Origin: Sphingomonas pituitosa NBRC 102491
Lineage (GTDB): Bacteria > Pseudomonadota > Alphaproteobacteria > Sphingomonadales > Sphingomonadaceae
Direction of reading: 5' to 3'
Assembly: GCF_001598435.1 (NCBI RefSeq)
Contig: NZ_BCYY01000001.1
Coordinates: forward strand, 124,001-188,000
Length of the DNA stretch: 64,000 nucleotides
Shown here: piece after piece, positions 49,486 through 58,966 of the stretch
Layout of the letters: the number at the start of each line of letters is the position of its first letter
How positions within the stretch are numbered: position 1 is the first letter of the stretch
Made by a program: the position numbers and the translations under genes
Notes under the pieces: model-generated
The model's database searches: none
What the model was told of the DNA's origin: nothing
The model's input: only the letters and a program-made list of their open reading frames with translations

Positions 49486-51117
49486 CTAGACGAGCCGCGA
49501 ATGCTTGACGGCGGCTTCGATGAAGCCCGCGAACAGCGGGTGCGGATCGAACGGCTTGGACTTGAGCTCGGGGTGGAACTGCACGCCGACGAACCAGGGA
49601 TGGTCCGGCCGCTCCACGATTTCGGGCAGCGTGCCGTCGGGCGACATGCCCGAGAAGACCAGCCCGCCCTCTTCGAGCACCGGCTTGTAGGCGGTGTTCA
49701 CCTCATAGCGGTGGCGGTGGCGTTCGCTGATCGAATCGGTGCCGTAGATCGACGCGACGACGCTGTTGCCGCCCAGCTTCGCCGGATAGGCACCGAGCCG
49801 CATCGTGCCGCCCAGGTCGCCGCCGGCTTCGCGCTTCTGCAGCCCGTCGGAAGTCATCCACTCGGTAATCATGCCGACCACCGGCTCTTCCGTAGGGCCG
49901 AACTCGGTGGTCGAGGCATTGGCGACGCCCTGGGCGCGGACGCCCTCGATGCACGCCATCTGCATGCCGAGGCAGATGCCGAAGAACGGCACGCTCCGCT
50001 CGCGCGCGAAGCGGACGCCGGCGATCTTGCCCTCGCTGCCGCGCTCGCCGAACCCGCCGGGCACGAGGATGCCGTGCATCGGCTCCAGCATCGCGGCGAC
50101 TTCGGCCTCTTCCTGCTCGAACAATTCGGCGTCGAGCCAGCGGATGTTGACCTTCACCCGGTTGGCGATTCCGCCATGCACCAGCGCCTCGGTAAGCGAC
50201 TTATAGGCGTCGGGGACGCCCATATACTTGCCGACCACGCCGATCGTGACTTCGCCTTCCGGATTCTCGAGCCGCTCGACGATGCCGCTCCAGCGGCTGA
50301 GGTCGGGCGACGGGCCCGGCTCGATACCGAACGCCTTGAGCACTTCGCCGTCCAGACCCTCGCCGTGATACTGCAGCGGCACCGCATAGATGCTCTTGGC
50401 GTCGAGCGCGGGGATCACCGCCGAGGTCGGCACGTTGCAGAACTGCGCGATCTTGGCGCGCTCGCCGGCCGGCAGCGGCCGCTCGGAGCGGCATACCAGC
50501 ACGTCTGGCTGCACGCCCAGCGCGGCCAGCTCGCGCACGCTATGCTGGGTAGGCTTGGTCTTCAGCTCGCCCGCGGCGGCGATGTAGGGCACCAGGGTCA
50601 CGTGGATGCTGACGGTCTGGCCGCGGCCGAGATCGTTGCGGAGCTGGCGAATCGCTTCGATGAACGGCAGCGACTCGATGTCGCCCACGGTGCCGCCGAT
50701 CTCGCACAGCACGAAATCCAGATCCTCGGTTTCCGCCTGGGCGAACGCCTTGATCGCGTCGGTCACGTGCGGGACGACCTGCACGGTGGCGCCCAGATAG
50801 TCACCGCGGCGCTCGCGCTCGATGATCGTCTTGTAGATCCGGCCCGAGGTGACGTTGTCGGCCTGGCGCGCGGTCACGCCGGTGAAGCGCTCGTAATGGC
50901 CGAGGTCGAGATCGGTCTCGGCGCCATCGTCGGTGACGTAGACCTCACCATGCTGGTGCGGCGACATCGTGCCGGGATCGACGTTGAGATAGGGATCGAA
51001 CTTGCGGATGCGGACTCGATAGCCACGGGCCTGGAGCAACGCCGCGAGGCTCGCTGCCATGAGACCCTTGCCGAGCGAGGAGACCACGCCGCCGGTGATG
51101 AAGATGTACCGCGCCAT
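49486..51117 (-). CDS. pyrG: CTP synthase
   Basis: Makes CTP from UTP, ATP and glutamine. The 543-residue protein has the synthetase domain (about 1-270) starting [20 protein letters not shown], with [20 protein letters not shown], and a C-terminal class I glutamine amidotransferase domain with the Cys nucleophile in [14 protein letters not shown] and the His/Glu pair in [14 protein letters not shown]. Length and motifs are complete. secG lies 107 bases upstream in the same orientation. Confidence 0.97.
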   Translation of the reverse strand: MARYIFITGGVVSSLGKGLMAASLAALLQARGYRVRIRKFDPYLNVDPGTMSPHQHGEVYVTDDGAETDLDLGHYERFTGVTARQADNVTSGRIYKTIIERERRGDYLGATVQVVPHVTDAIKAFAQAETEDLDFVLCEIGGTVGDIESLPFIEAIRQLRNDLGRGQTVSIHVTLVPYIAAAGELKTKPTQHSVRELAALGVQPDVLVCRSERPLPAGERAKIAQFCNVPTSAVIPALDAKSIYAVPLQYHGEGLDGEVLKAFGIEPGPSPDLSRWSGIVERLENPEGEVTIGVVGKYMGVPDAYKSLTEALVHGGIANRVKVNIRWLDAELFEQEEAEVAAMLEPMHGILVPGGFGERGSEGKIAGVRFARERSVPFFGICLGMQMACIEGVRAQGVANASTTEFGPTEEPVVGMITEWMTSDGLQKREAGGDLGGTMRLGAYPAKLGGNSVVASIYGTDSISERHRHRYEVNTAYKPVLEEGGLVFSGMSPDGTLPEIVERPDHPWFVGVQFHPELKSKPFDPHPLFAGFIEAAVKHSRLV

Positions 51118-51224
51118 GGGAGAAAACGCCTAACGTCAAAGGGCGCAGACCGGCAAGCGTAAGAATCCGCCGGTTGCGCAAATTTTACGGTTAATCCGCC
51201 GCAAGCGCGGCGAACTACGGATGC

Positions 51225-51581
51225 TTACTGGCTGAACGGAACCGCGCTGTTGCCGGTCGGGGCCGTTTCGTTGCCGACCGGCGCGGGTACGCTCGGGATC
51301 GCGAGCGGGGCGACGGCGGCGGGCGCCTTCTGCAGGCCTGCGTCGATCTTGGTGGAGTGCCGGGTCGCCGCGAGGAAGGCCAGCACGATGCTCATCAGGA
51401 TGAACGCGGTTGCGAGGATCGCGGTGAGACGCGTCAGGAAATCGGCCGCGCCGCGTGCCGACATGAGACCGGCCGGGCTGCCGCCCGTGGTGAGGCCGCC
51501 GCCCTCCGACTTCTGAACGAGGATCACCCCCACCAGCAGGGCAGCGATGATGAACTGTACGACGAGGAGGAAGGTGAACAT
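51225..51581 (-). CDS. secG: Preprotein translocase subunit SecG
   Basis: Part of the SecYEG channel. The 118-residue protein has two membrane spans (LLVVQFIIAALLVGVILVQ and LTAILATAFILMSIVLAFLA) joined by the conserved KSEGGGLTTGGSPAGLMSARG. A Pro/Ala-rich C-terminal tail of about 40 residues is longer than in E. coli, which is common in alphaproteobacteria. It is followed by pyrG on the same strand. The 239-base gap upstream to the MarR gene shows no clear signal. Confidence 0.94.
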   Translation of the reverse strand: MFTFLLVVQFIIAALLVGVILVQKSEGGGLTTGGSPAGLMSARGAADFLTRLTAILATAFILMSIVLAFLAATRHSTKIDAGLQKAPAAVAPLAIPSVPAPVGNETAPTGNSAVPFSQ

Positions 51582-51820
51582 GAAATCCGGTGCCCGTTAG
51601 CGAAGCCGGCGACATAGGCGAGGCCGCCCGTGCAATCAACCGCCTGTTCCGGCTCCGACTCCAACGCGTGCGGGCAAACCCATGCGCCGTCAGCATTTTC
51701 ATCGCGCTTTTCGCACAACATTTCGCCCGCGCACTGAAACCTAGTTGCAAAATGCGCGTTTGTTTCATCGGTTCGATGCCGTGCCGGGCCTGAAACGAAC
51801 GAGTGATGCTTGTGAACGCT

Positions 51821-52174
51821 ATGTCCGAACAGACCCTGTGGGGATGGAAAAATACGCTGATCGATTATGTGCGCTCGGGAGAACCCGATCTCACCAATCG
51901 GCAGATGGCGCTGCTGATGCTTGTATATCTGGACCCCGGCCCCCATACGGTGCGCGGTCTGGCACGAGCGCTCAACGTCTCGAAGCCGGTGGTCACGCGC
52001 GCCTTGAATCGACTGGGCACGCTCGGCTATCTGCGCCGCCAGCGCGACGACACCGACAAGCGCAACATCTTTGTAGCGCGCACCGCGGAAGGGGCAGAGT
52101 TTCTTGCAGAGTTCGGGCATTTCCTCGCTGGCAACACCATCAGCGAGCCAGTCCCAGAGCGCGCCGACGCGTAA
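51821..52174 (+). CDS. MarR-family transcriptional regulator
   Basis: A winged-helix regulator of about 117 residues: DLTNRQMALLMLVYLDPGPH, then the recognition region VRGLARALNVSKPVVTRALN and the wing LGYLRRQRDDTDKRNIFV. It resembles small MarR-like proteins next to SH3-domain genes in sphingomonads. Starts at 51806 (ATG) or 51821 (ATG) are both possible; the latter begins the conserved part. Its end overlaps the SH3 gene, suggesting one operon with argC. The effector is unknown. Confidence 0.85.
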   Translation: MSEQTLWGWKNTLIDYVRSGEPDLTNRQMALLMLVYLDPGPHTVRGLARALNVSKPVVTRALNRLGTLGYLRRQRDDTDKRNIFVARTAEGAEFLAEFGHFLAGNTISEPVPERADA

Positions 52175-52484
52175 GCGTCTGGCGCTTGGCGGCCGATCGG
52201 TCGCGATTGATCCACGGGTGGACGCGGTCCGCCCCGACATCGCCGATATCCGCCTGGCCGGCCGCGTCTTCGCGCCGCATTATGCCGCGCCGATGCCCCG
52301 GGTGATCCATTTCGAGACAGCGCTGCGCGTCTCCGCCAAGGGCGACGAACCGGCGCTGGCCACCCTGCAGAAGGGGGACGTCTTCGAGGTGCTCGAAGTA
52401 GCGGGGAGCAACGCCTGGGGAGTCGCTCCGGGCCCAGGACTGGTCGGCTATGTCGACGCATCGGCCCTGGGGGAAACCGAATGA
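52104..52484 (+). CDS. SH3-domain protein
   Basis: A 126-residue protein. The first 30 residues are Ser/Thr-rich; the conserved part begins RKRLALGGRSVAIDPRVDAVRPD, here split as LALGGRSV and AGRVFAPHYAAP. The C-terminal half (about 75-122) is a bacterial SH3 fold: LQKGDVFEVLEV and GPGLVGYVDASAL. Function unknown. The best start is TTG 52104, 71 bases inside the MarR gene; no ATG or GTG precedes the conserved core closer to it. Its stop overlaps the argC start as ATGA. Confidence 0.7.
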   Translation: MQSSGISSLATPSASQSQSAPTRKRLALGGRSVAIDPRVDAVRPDIADIRLAGRVFAPHYAAPMPRVIHFETALRVSAKGDEPALATLQKGDVFEVLEVAGSNAWGVAPGPGLVGYVDASALGETE

Positions 52485-53419
52485 TCGCGCGCGTCTTCAT
52501 CGACGGCGCCGCCGGCACCACCGGCCTCGAGATTCGGGAGCGCCTCGCCGGCCGCTCCGAGATCGACGTGATGGTCCTCGACGACCAGGACCGCAAGGAT
52601 CCGAAGAAGCGCGAGGAGGCGCTGAACGCCGCCGATTTCGTCATCCTCTGCCTGCCAGACGACGCGGCGCGCGAGGCGGTGGCGATGATCCGCAACGACC
52701 GCACGCGGGTGATCGATGCCTCGACCGCCTACCGCACCGCGCCCGACTGGACCTATGGCTTCGCCGAGCTCGAACCCGGCCAGGCGGCGGCGATTGCCGA
52801 GGCGGCGCGGGTCAGCAACCCCGGCTGCTACCCCACCGGTTTCCTCGCACTGGTCCGCCCGTTGATCCGCGCCGGGCTGATCCCGCATGACTTCCCGCTC
52901 AGCGTCAACGCGGTGTCCGGCTATTCGGGCGGCGGTCGCGCGATGATCGCCGAGTTCGAGGGCAATGGCCCTGAGGCGACGGAAACCGCCTTCCGTCCCT
53001 ATGGCCTCTCGCTCGCGCACAAGCATGTGCCCGAGATGCAGAAGCATGCCCGCATCGAGCATCCGCCGATCTTCCTGCCATCGGTCGCGCGCACGTATCG
53101 CGGCATGATCGTGGAAGTGCCGCTGCCGCTGTTCGCCTTCACCCGCAAGCCCTCGGTAGAGGCACTGGAGACGGTGCTGCGCGACGCCTATCGCGACTCG
53201 CCGGTCGTGCAGGTGCTGCCCGCCGACGTCGCGACCGTATCGATCGAGGAAAATGCCGGTACCGATCGCCTGTCGGTCCGCGTGTTCGGCAATGACGAGG
53301 CGCGCCAGGCGCGGCTGATCGCCACGCTCGACAATCTCGGCAAGGGTGCGGCCGGTGCGGCGGTGCAGAACCTGAACATCATGGCCGGGCTGGACCCCAC
53401 CGCCGGGCTGGTGCTGTAA
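52481..53419 (+). CDS. argC: N-acetyl-gamma-glutamyl-phosphate reductase, type 2
   Basis: Reduces N-acetylglutamyl phosphate with NADPH in arginine synthesis. At 312 residues it is the short (type 2) form. It has the nucleotide-binding FIDGAAGTTGLEIRERL, the catalytic Cys in RVSNPGCYPTGFLAL and SGYSGGGRAMIAEFE. The ATG overlaps the SH3 gene stop (ATGA). No other arg genes are nearby. An inverted-pair repeat separates it from zwf. Confidence 0.95.
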   Translation: MIARVFIDGAAGTTGLEIRERLAGRSEIDVMVLDDQDRKDPKKREEALNAADFVILCLPDDAAREAVAMIRNDRTRVIDASTAYRTAPDWTYGFAELEPGQAAAIAEAARVSNPGCYPTGFLALVRPLIRAGLIPHDFPLSVNAVSGYSGGGRAMIAEFEGNGPEATETAFRPYGLSLAHKHVPEMQKHARIEHPPIFLPSVARTYRGMIVEVPLPLFAFTRKPSVEALETVLRDAYRDSPVVQVLPADVATVSIEENAGTDRLSVRVFGNDEARQARLIATLDNLGKGAAGAAVQNLNIMAGLDPTAGLVL

Positions 53420-53425
53420 GCGGCT

Positions 53426-53560
53426 TCCCATTCCCCGACCACTCGCGGGAGCGGTCGGGGAAGGATGTGGCGTGGCGGCGCTTCCTTCCACGATATCACG
53501 CGCGAACGCCACACACCTCCTCTGCCTCCTCCCCGCAATCGGGAGGGGAATTCCGGGAAC
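53426..53560. repeat. Inverted-pair intergenic repeat, diverged arms
   Basis: The left unit (about 53429-53475) has CCCCGACC/GGTCGGGG as a hairpin, followed by GATGTGGCGTGGCGG; the right unit (about 53500-53556), read on the other strand, has ATTCCCCTCCCGATTGCGGG and then GTGTGGCGTTCGCG. The shared order ATTCCCC, GCGGG, GTGGCGT shows diverged copies facing each other. It lies between argC and zwf, where it may limit read-through. Confidence 0.55.
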
Positions 53561-53660
53561 AATCCTTCAAATTTTCCCGCTTCCGCATACCTATTCACCC
53601 CCTCCGGCTTGATCTTTCGATCGCATTGGTGTCTCGCGGGGCGAACCAATCGAGAGGGAA

Positions 53661-55121
53661 ATGATGCAGCAGCCTGTCGGCAAATTGCTTCTGTTCGGTG
53701 CCACCGGTGATCTGGCGCAGCGTATGCTGCTCCCCTCGCTGTATGCGCTGCACGCCGATGGCCTGCTTCCCGATGGCCTCACCATTACCGGTACTGCCCG
53801 CTCCGAGCATGACGACGAGGGCTACCGCGCCTTCGCCGCCAAGGCGCTCGACCAGTTCCTGCCGGCCGATCGGAAAGACGACAGCGCTGTCGCCAGCTTC
53901 CTGCAACGCGTCCATTACCAGACGCTCGATGCCTCGCAGACCGAAGGCTATGCCGCGCTGAAGGACAAGCTGGGCGACATTTCCGGCGGCCTCGCCATCT
54001 TCCTGTCGACCGCGCCCTGGCTGTTCGGCCCGACCATCAAGGGCCTCGAATCGGCCGGCCTGGCGGGCGAGAATGTCCGCATCAGCCTGGAGAAGCCGCT
54101 CGGCCGCGACCTCGCCTCCAGCCGCGAGATCAACGACATCGTCGCCGAAGCCTTTCCGGAAGAGCGCACCTTCCGCATCGACCATTATCTCGGCAAGGAG
54201 ACGGTGCAGAACATCCTCGCGCTGCGCTTCGGCAATTCGCTGTTCGAGCCGGTGTGGAACGCCCGCGGCATCGACAGCGTGCAGATCACCGTCTCCGAGA
54301 CGGTCGGCCTCGAAGGCCGCGCCGGCTTCTACGAGGATACCGGCGCGCTGCGCGACATGGTGCAGAACCACATGCTCCAGCTCGTTGCGCTGATCGCGAT
54401 GGAGCCCCCTGCCCGCTTCGACGGCACCTCGATCCGCGACGAGAAGGTCAAGGTACTCCGCTCGCTCCGCAAGATCGCGGCGGCGGATGCGCCCAACCTC
54501 ACCGTGGTCGGCCAATATGGCGGCGGCGCGGTGAAGGGGCAGATCGTCCGCGACTATGCCACCGATCTCGGCAAGGACTCGCGCACCGAGACCTTCGTCG
54601 CGATCAAGGCGCATGTCGACAATTGGCGCTGGCAGGGCGTGCCCTTCTACCTGCGCACCGGCAAGCGCCTCGCCGAGCGCCGCTCCGAAATCGTCATCCA
54701 GTTCAAGCCGGTGCCGCATTCGATCTTCGCCGAGCGTGGCGGCATGCTCCAGCCCAACGCGCTGGTGATCCGCCTCCAGCCGGAGGAATATGTCCAGCTG
54801 CTGGTGATGGCCAAGCAGCCCGGGCTCGACCGCGAGGGCTATCGCCTGCGCGAAGTGCCGCTCAACCTCAGCCTCGACGCCGAATTCGCCGGCACCACGC
54901 GCCGCATCGCCTATGAACGCCTGCTGCTCGACCTGATCGAGGGCGATCCCACGCTGTTCGTGCGCCGCGACGAGGTGGAAGCGCAGTGGGAGTGGATCGA
55001 TGCGATCCGCGCCGGCTGGGACGCCAACGATCTCAAGCCCAAGCCCTATGCCTCGGGCAGCTGGGGCCCCTCGCTCTCGATCGCGCTCACCGAGCGCGAC
55101 GGGGTGCACTGGCACGAATGA
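53661..55121 (+). CDS. zwf: Glucose-6-phosphate dehydrogenase
   Basis: Oxidises glucose 6-phosphate to 6-phosphogluconolactone, the first step of the Entner-Doudoroff pathway. The 486-residue protein has the coenzyme motif LLFGATGDLAQRMLLPSLY and the active-site signature FRIDHYLGKETVQNILALR. Length fits the family. It heads the zwf-pgl-edd-glk-eda cluster; GAGAGGGAAATG-like sequence (GAGAGGGAA) precedes the start. A repeat pair sits between it and pgl. Confidence 0.96.
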   Translation: MMQQPVGKLLLFGATGDLAQRMLLPSLYALHADGLLPDGLTITGTARSEHDDEGYRAFAAKALDQFLPADRKDDSAVASFLQRVHYQTLDASQTEGYAALKDKLGDISGGLAIFLSTAPWLFGPTIKGLESAGLAGENVRISLEKPLGRDLASSREINDIVAEAFPEERTFRIDHYLGKETVQNILALRFGNSLFEPVWNARGIDSVQITVSETVGLEGRAGFYEDTGALRDMVQNHMLQLVALIAMEPPARFDGTSIRDEKVKVLRSLRKIAAADAPNLTVVGQYGGGAVKGQIVRDYATDLGKDSRTETFVAIKAHVDNWRWQGVPFYLRTGKRLAERRSEIVIQFKPVPHSIFAERGGMLQPNALVIRLQPEEYVQLLVMAKQPGLDREGYRLREVPLNLSLDAEFAGTTRRIAYERLLLDLIEGDPTLFVRRDEVEAQWEWIDAIRAGWDANDLKPKPYASGSWGPSLSIALTERDGVHWHE

Positions 55122-55146
55122 ACGGGGCGAGCGCCTTTTCTACACA

Positions 55147-55244
55147 CGTCACCCCGGCGAAAGCCGGGATCCATTGCCCTCACCGTCCCGGCTCCATCCC
55201 CAGCGCCGCTGTGAAACGGATCCCGGCTTCCGCCGGGATGACGG
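55147..55244. repeat. Inverted-pair intergenic repeat, CGTCAT family (98 bp)
   Basis: The left unit (55147-55176) reads CGTCACCCCGGCGAAAGC then CGGGATCCATTG; the right unit (55218-55244) is reversed, GGATCCCGGC then TTCCGCCGGGATGACGG. It is the third pair of this family in the window and again spans about 98 bp. It lies inside the Entner-Doudoroff cluster, between zwf and pgl, and could alter mRNA stability there. Confidence 0.85.
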
Positions 55245-55338
55245 TTGAAGGGCGAGCGAACCCGCAAACCATTTCCTATATCGGACCCGCGCGGCCGCCC
55301 GGCCGCCGCCCCGGTCCCACCAAACCCAAGGAGCTGAC

Positions 55339-56046
55339 ATGACGACCGAAATCGAATGGTGGGACTATGACGACACCGCCGAGATGGGCGACGCGCTCGC
55401 CGGCGACGTCCAGTTCATCATCGAAAGCGCGATCGACGCGCGCGGCGCCGCGGTCATCGCGCTCGCCGGCGGTCGCACCCCCGGCCCGATCTACGCCAAG
55501 TTGAGCAAGGCCAAGCTCGACTGGAAGCGCGTGACGATCATCCCCACCGACGATCGCATCGTGCCGATGGGCGATCCGATGTCGAACGTGACCGGCCTCG
55601 CCAAGGTGTTCCTGCCGCTCGGCGCGCGGGTAATCCCGGTCGTCAGCGAGAAGGCCGACGACTACAAGGCCGCCGGCCGCGCCGCCGATGCGCGTCTCCA
55701 GGACTTCCACTGGCCGCTCGACCTCTGCCTGCTCGGCATGGGCGCCGATGGCCACACCGCGTCGATCTTCCCCGGCCCCGACCTCGCCGAGGCGCTGACC
55801 GGCCGCAAGGAGCGCCGCGCGCTGGGCGTGATGCCCGATCCGCTGCCCCCAGAGGCACCGGTCCCGCGCGTCTCGCTGTCGCTTGCCGCCATCGTGTCGG
55901 CGCGCGCGCTGATGATCGCGATCACCGGCCAGGAAAAGAAGGACGTGCTGGAGCGCGCTATTTCCGAAGGCGCCGGCTCGACGCTGCCGATCGGCCGCGT
56001 GCTCGCCGAAACCGAACTGCCCGTCGACATCCACTGGAGCCTGTAA
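55339..56046 (+). CDS. pgl: 6-phosphogluconolactonase
   Basis: Hydrolyses 6-phosphogluconolactone to 6-phosphogluconate. The 235-residue DevB-type protein has VIALAGGRTPGPIYAKL, IIPTDDRIVPMGDPMSNVT and LLGMGADGHTASIFPGP, which hold the substrate-binding and catalytic residues. AAGGAG lies 5 bases before the ATG. Its stop is immediately followed by the edd start, so the two are translated together. Confidence 0.95.
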   Translation: MTTEIEWWDYDDTAEMGDALAGDVQFIIESAIDARGAAVIALAGGRTPGPIYAKLSKAKLDWKRVTIIPTDDRIVPMGDPMSNVTGLAKVFLPLGARVIPVVSEKADDYKAAGRAADARLQDFHWPLDLCLLGMGADGHTASIFPGPDLAEALTGRKERRALGVMPDPLPPEAPVPRVSLSLAAIVSARALMIAITGQEKKDVLERAISEGAGSTLPIGRVLAETELPVDIHWSL

Positions 56047-57870
56047 ATGGCCAATCTGCACGCCGAAATCGCAGCCGTCACTGACCGGGTGATCGAGCGG
56101 TCCAAGGCGGGCCGCGCTGCCTATCTCGACCTGATCCGCCGCGAGCGCGAATCGGGGAATGACCGGCCGAAGCTCGGCTGCGCCAACCTCGCCCATGCCT
56201 ATGCGGGCACCGAGGAACAGCGCGAGCAGCTCAAGACCGGTGCGCGGATGAACATCGGCATCGTCACGTCGTACAACGACATGCTGTCGGCCCATGCCCC
56301 CTATTACCGCTACCCCGAGCAGATGAAGATCTGGGCGCTCGAAGCCGGCGCCACCGCGCAGGTCGCGGGCGGCGTGCCCGCGATGTGCGACGGCGTGACC
56401 CAGGGCTATCAGGGCATGGAATTGTCGCTGTTCAGCCGCGACACCATCGCCATGTCCACCGCCGTGTCGCTCAGCCACCGCGTGTTCGAAGGCGCGGCAC
56501 TGCTCGGCATCTGCGACAAGATCGTGCCGGGCCTGCTGATGGGCGCGCTGCGCTTCGGGCATCTGCCGATGGTGCTGATCCCCGGCGGCCCGATGCGTTC
56601 GGGCCTGCCGAACAAGGAAAAGGCCGCCGTCCGCGAACGCTTTGCCGAGGGCAAGGCGACCCGCGAGGAACTGCTCGAGGCGGAGATCGCCGCCTATCAC
56701 GGCAAGGGCACCTGCACCTTCTACGGCACGGCGAACTCGAACCAGATGATGATGGAGGCGATGGGCCTCCATGTCCCTGGCTCGGCCTTCGCCAATCCGG
56801 GCACCAAGCTGCGCCAGGAACTCACCCGCTACGCCGTCCACCGCCTGACGGAGATCGGCTGGAACGGTGACGATTATCGCCCGATCGGCCATGTCGTCGA
56901 CGAGAAGGCGATCGTGAACGCCGCGATCGTGCTGCTCGCCACCGGCGGCTCGACCAACCACCTGATCCACGTCCCCGCCTTCGCGCGCGCGGCCGGCATC
57001 GTCATCGACTGGGACGATTTCGATCGCCTGTCGCGCGCGGTGCCGCTGATGACCCGCGTCTATCCGAACGGTTCGGCCGACGTGAACCAGTTCGAGGATG
57101 CCGGCGGCCCGTCCTTCGTTATCAAGGAACTGCTCCGCGCCGGTCTGATGCACGGCGACGCGCTCACCATCGCCAAGGACGGCATGGCCGCCTATGGCCG
57201 CAAGCCCGACATCGAGGGCGACGCGCTGGTCTGGACCGAGCACGGCGAAAAGAGCAACGACGAGAGCATCGTCCGCACGGTCGAGACCGCCTTCTCCCCC
57301 GAGGGCGGCTTCCGCATCCTCAAGGGCAATATCGGCCGCGCCTGCATCAAGGTCTCGGCGGTCGAGCGCGAGCGCTGGGTCATCGAGGCCCCGGCCCGCG
57401 TCTTCGCCGACCAGTCCGAAGTGCTCGCCGCGTTCAAGGCCGGCGAACTCGAGCAGGATGTCGTGGTCGTCGTCCGCTTCCAGGGCCCGCGCGCCAACGG
57501 CATGCCCGAGTTGCACAAGCTCACGCCCCAGCTGGGCGTCCTGCAGAACCGCGGCTTCAAGGTGGCATTGGTCACCGATGGCCGCATGTCGGGTGCCAGC
57601 GGCAAGGTGCCGGCGGCGATCCACCTCTCGCCCGAGGCGCTGGGCGGCGGCCCGATCGGCAAGGTGCGCGACGGCGACATCATCCGCCTCGACGCCGAGA
57701 ACGGCGTGCTGGAGGCGCTGGTCCCCGCCGACGAGTGGGACGCGCGCGAGCATGCCGTCGCTCCGCCGCCTGCCATCGGTACCGGCCGCGAGCTGTTCGC
57801 CATGCTGCGCCATCATTGCGACGAAGCCGAAAAGGGCGCGTCGGCGATGCTGCACGAAGCGGGCCTGTGA
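56047..57870 (+). CDS. edd: Phosphogluconate dehydratase
   Basis: Dehydrates 6-phosphogluconate to 2-keto-3-deoxy-6-phosphogluconate, the defining Entner-Doudoroff step. The 607-residue IlvD/EDD-family protein has [53 protein letters not shown] and [20 protein letters not shown]. Its three Cys-containing segments fit the [4Fe-4S] subgroup. Start ATG directly follows the pgl stop. A palindrome lies between it and glk. Confidence 0.96.
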   Translation: MANLHAEIAAVTDRVIERSKAGRAAYLDLIRRERESGNDRPKLGCANLAHAYAGTEEQREQLKTGARMNIGIVTSYNDMLSAHAPYYRYPEQMKIWALEAGATAQVAGGVPAMCDGVTQGYQGMELSLFSRDTIAMSTAVSLSHRVFEGAALLGICDKIVPGLLMGALRFGHLPMVLIPGGPMRSGLPNKEKAAVRERFAEGKATREELLEAEIAAYHGKGTCTFYGTANSNQMMMEAMGLHVPGSAFANPGTKLRQELTRYAVHRLTEIGWNGDDYRPIGHVVDEKAIVNAAIVLLATGGSTNHLIHVPAFARAAGIVIDWDDFDRLSRAVPLMTRVYPNGSADVNQFEDAGGPSFVIKELLRAGLMHGDALTIAKDGMAAYGRKPDIEGDALVWTEHGEKSNDESIVRTVETAFSPEGGFRILKGNIGRACIKVSAVERERWVIEAPARVFADQSEVLAAFKAGELEQDVVVVVRFQGPRANGMPELHKLTPQLGVLQNRGFKVALVTDGRMSGASGKVPAAIHLSPEALGGGPIGKVRDGDIIRLDAENGVLEALVPADEWDAREHAVAPPPAIGTGRELFAMLRHHCDEAEKGASAMLHEAGL

Positions 57871-57902
57871 GACTGTAACACCTGTAAATCATACCCGGTG
57901 GC

Positions 57903-57929
57903 GCCGCGCGGACTTTACTTCCGCGCGGC
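57903..57929. promoter_or_regulatory. Perfect 10-bp palindrome between edd and glk
   Basis: GCCGCGCGGA (57903-57912) and TCCGCGCGGC (57920-57929) pair perfectly around a 7-base loop, 32 bases after the edd stop and 68 before the glk start. No T-run follows. It could be a partial terminator or mRNA-stabilising hairpin that sets glk-eda expression lower than edd. It is not related to the inverted-pair repeats. Confidence 0.45.
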
Positions 57930-57997
57930 GGACGGGAAGAAGGACCGCCGCCCACTGGCAACGTTGACAGGGGCTGCAGAGAGAGGATCGAAATCGG

Positions 57998-58966
57998 ATG
58001 GAAGTCGTCGCCGTCGACATCGGGGGGACCCACGCGCGCTTCGCCGTAGCGGAGGTCGCGGAAGGTCGCGTCGTCTCGCTCAGCGAGCCGATCACCCAGA
58101 AGGTGGCCGAACATCCCAGCCTGCAGCTCGCCTGGCGCGCGTTCGGCGAGCAGCTTGGCCGTCCGGTGCCCAAGGCCGCGGCGATCGCCGTCGCCTCGCC
58201 GATCAACAACGATCTGATCAAGCTTACCAACAATCCCTGGATCATTCGCCCGCAGTTGATCCCCGATCGGCTGGGCGCGGACACCTGGACCCTCGTCAAT
58301 GATTTCGAGGCGATCGGCCACGCGGTCGCCCAGTTGGAAGACGAAGCCTTCCTCCACCTCTGCGGACCCGACACCGCGCTGCCGGGCAAGGGCTCGATCA
58401 CGGTCTGCGGCCCGGGCACCGGGCTCGGCGTGGCTCAGGTGTTCCGCCATGGTGGTGGCTACGACATCATCGCTACCGAAGGTGGCCACAGCGACTTCGC
58501 GCCACTCGACGCGATCGAGGATGCGCTGGTCAAGCGCCTGCGTCGCACCTACCAGCGCGTCTCCAAGGAACGCATCGTAGCCGGCCCGGCGATCGTCTCG
58601 ATCTACGAGACGCTCGCCGATCTGGAGGGCGTGCCCGTCCCCCGGCTTGACGACAAGGCGATCTGGACGCTGGCGCTGGAGGGCAAGGACAGCCTGGCGG
58701 TCGCCGCGCTCGATCGCTTCTGCCTCAGCCTCGGGGCGGTGGCGGGCGACCTTGCGCTCGGCCATGGCCCCGCCGCGGTGGTGATCGCCGGCGGTCTGGG
58801 CTTGCGCCTGAAGGACCATCTGCTGCAATCGGGCTTCGGCGAGCGATTCGTCGCCAAGGGGCGCTTCCGCTCCCTGATGGCGACGATCCCCGTCAAACTG
58901 ATCACCCATCCCCAGCCGGGCCTGTACGGCGCAGCCGCCGCCTTCGCCCAGGAGCATGCACAGTGA
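57998..58966 (+). CDS. glk: Glucokinase
   Basis: Phosphorylates glucose with ATP, feeding Zwf. The 322-residue protein is of the proteobacterial Glk type: VVAVDIGGTHARFAVAEV (phosphate 1), AIAVASPINNDLIKLTN, LVNDFEAIGHAVA with the catalytic Asp, and GPGTGLGVAQV, EGGHSDFAPLD. GAGG lies 11 bases upstream of ATG 57998. Its stop overlaps the eda start as GTGA, so the two are coupled. Confidence 0.95.
   Translation: MEVVAVDIGGTHARFAVAEVAEGRVVSLSEPITQKVAEHPSLQLAWRAFGEQLGRPVPKAAAIAVASPINNDLIKLTNNPWIIRPQLIPDRLGADTWTLVNDFEAIGHAVAQLEDEAFLHLCGPDTALPGKGSITVCGPGTGLGVAQVFRHGGGYDIIATEGGHSDFAPLDAIEDALVKRLRRTYQRVSKERIVAGPAIVSIYETLADLEGVPVPRLDDKAIWTLALEGKDSLAVAALDRFCLSLGAVAGDLALGHGPAAVVIAGGLGLRLKDHLLQSGFGERFVAKGRFRSLMATIPVKLITHPQPGLYGAAAAFAQEHAQ

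Noticed and set aside
55276..57855. An 859-codon minus-strand frame across pgl and edd
   Set aside because: Antisense shadow of two confidently identified Entner-Doudoroff genes.
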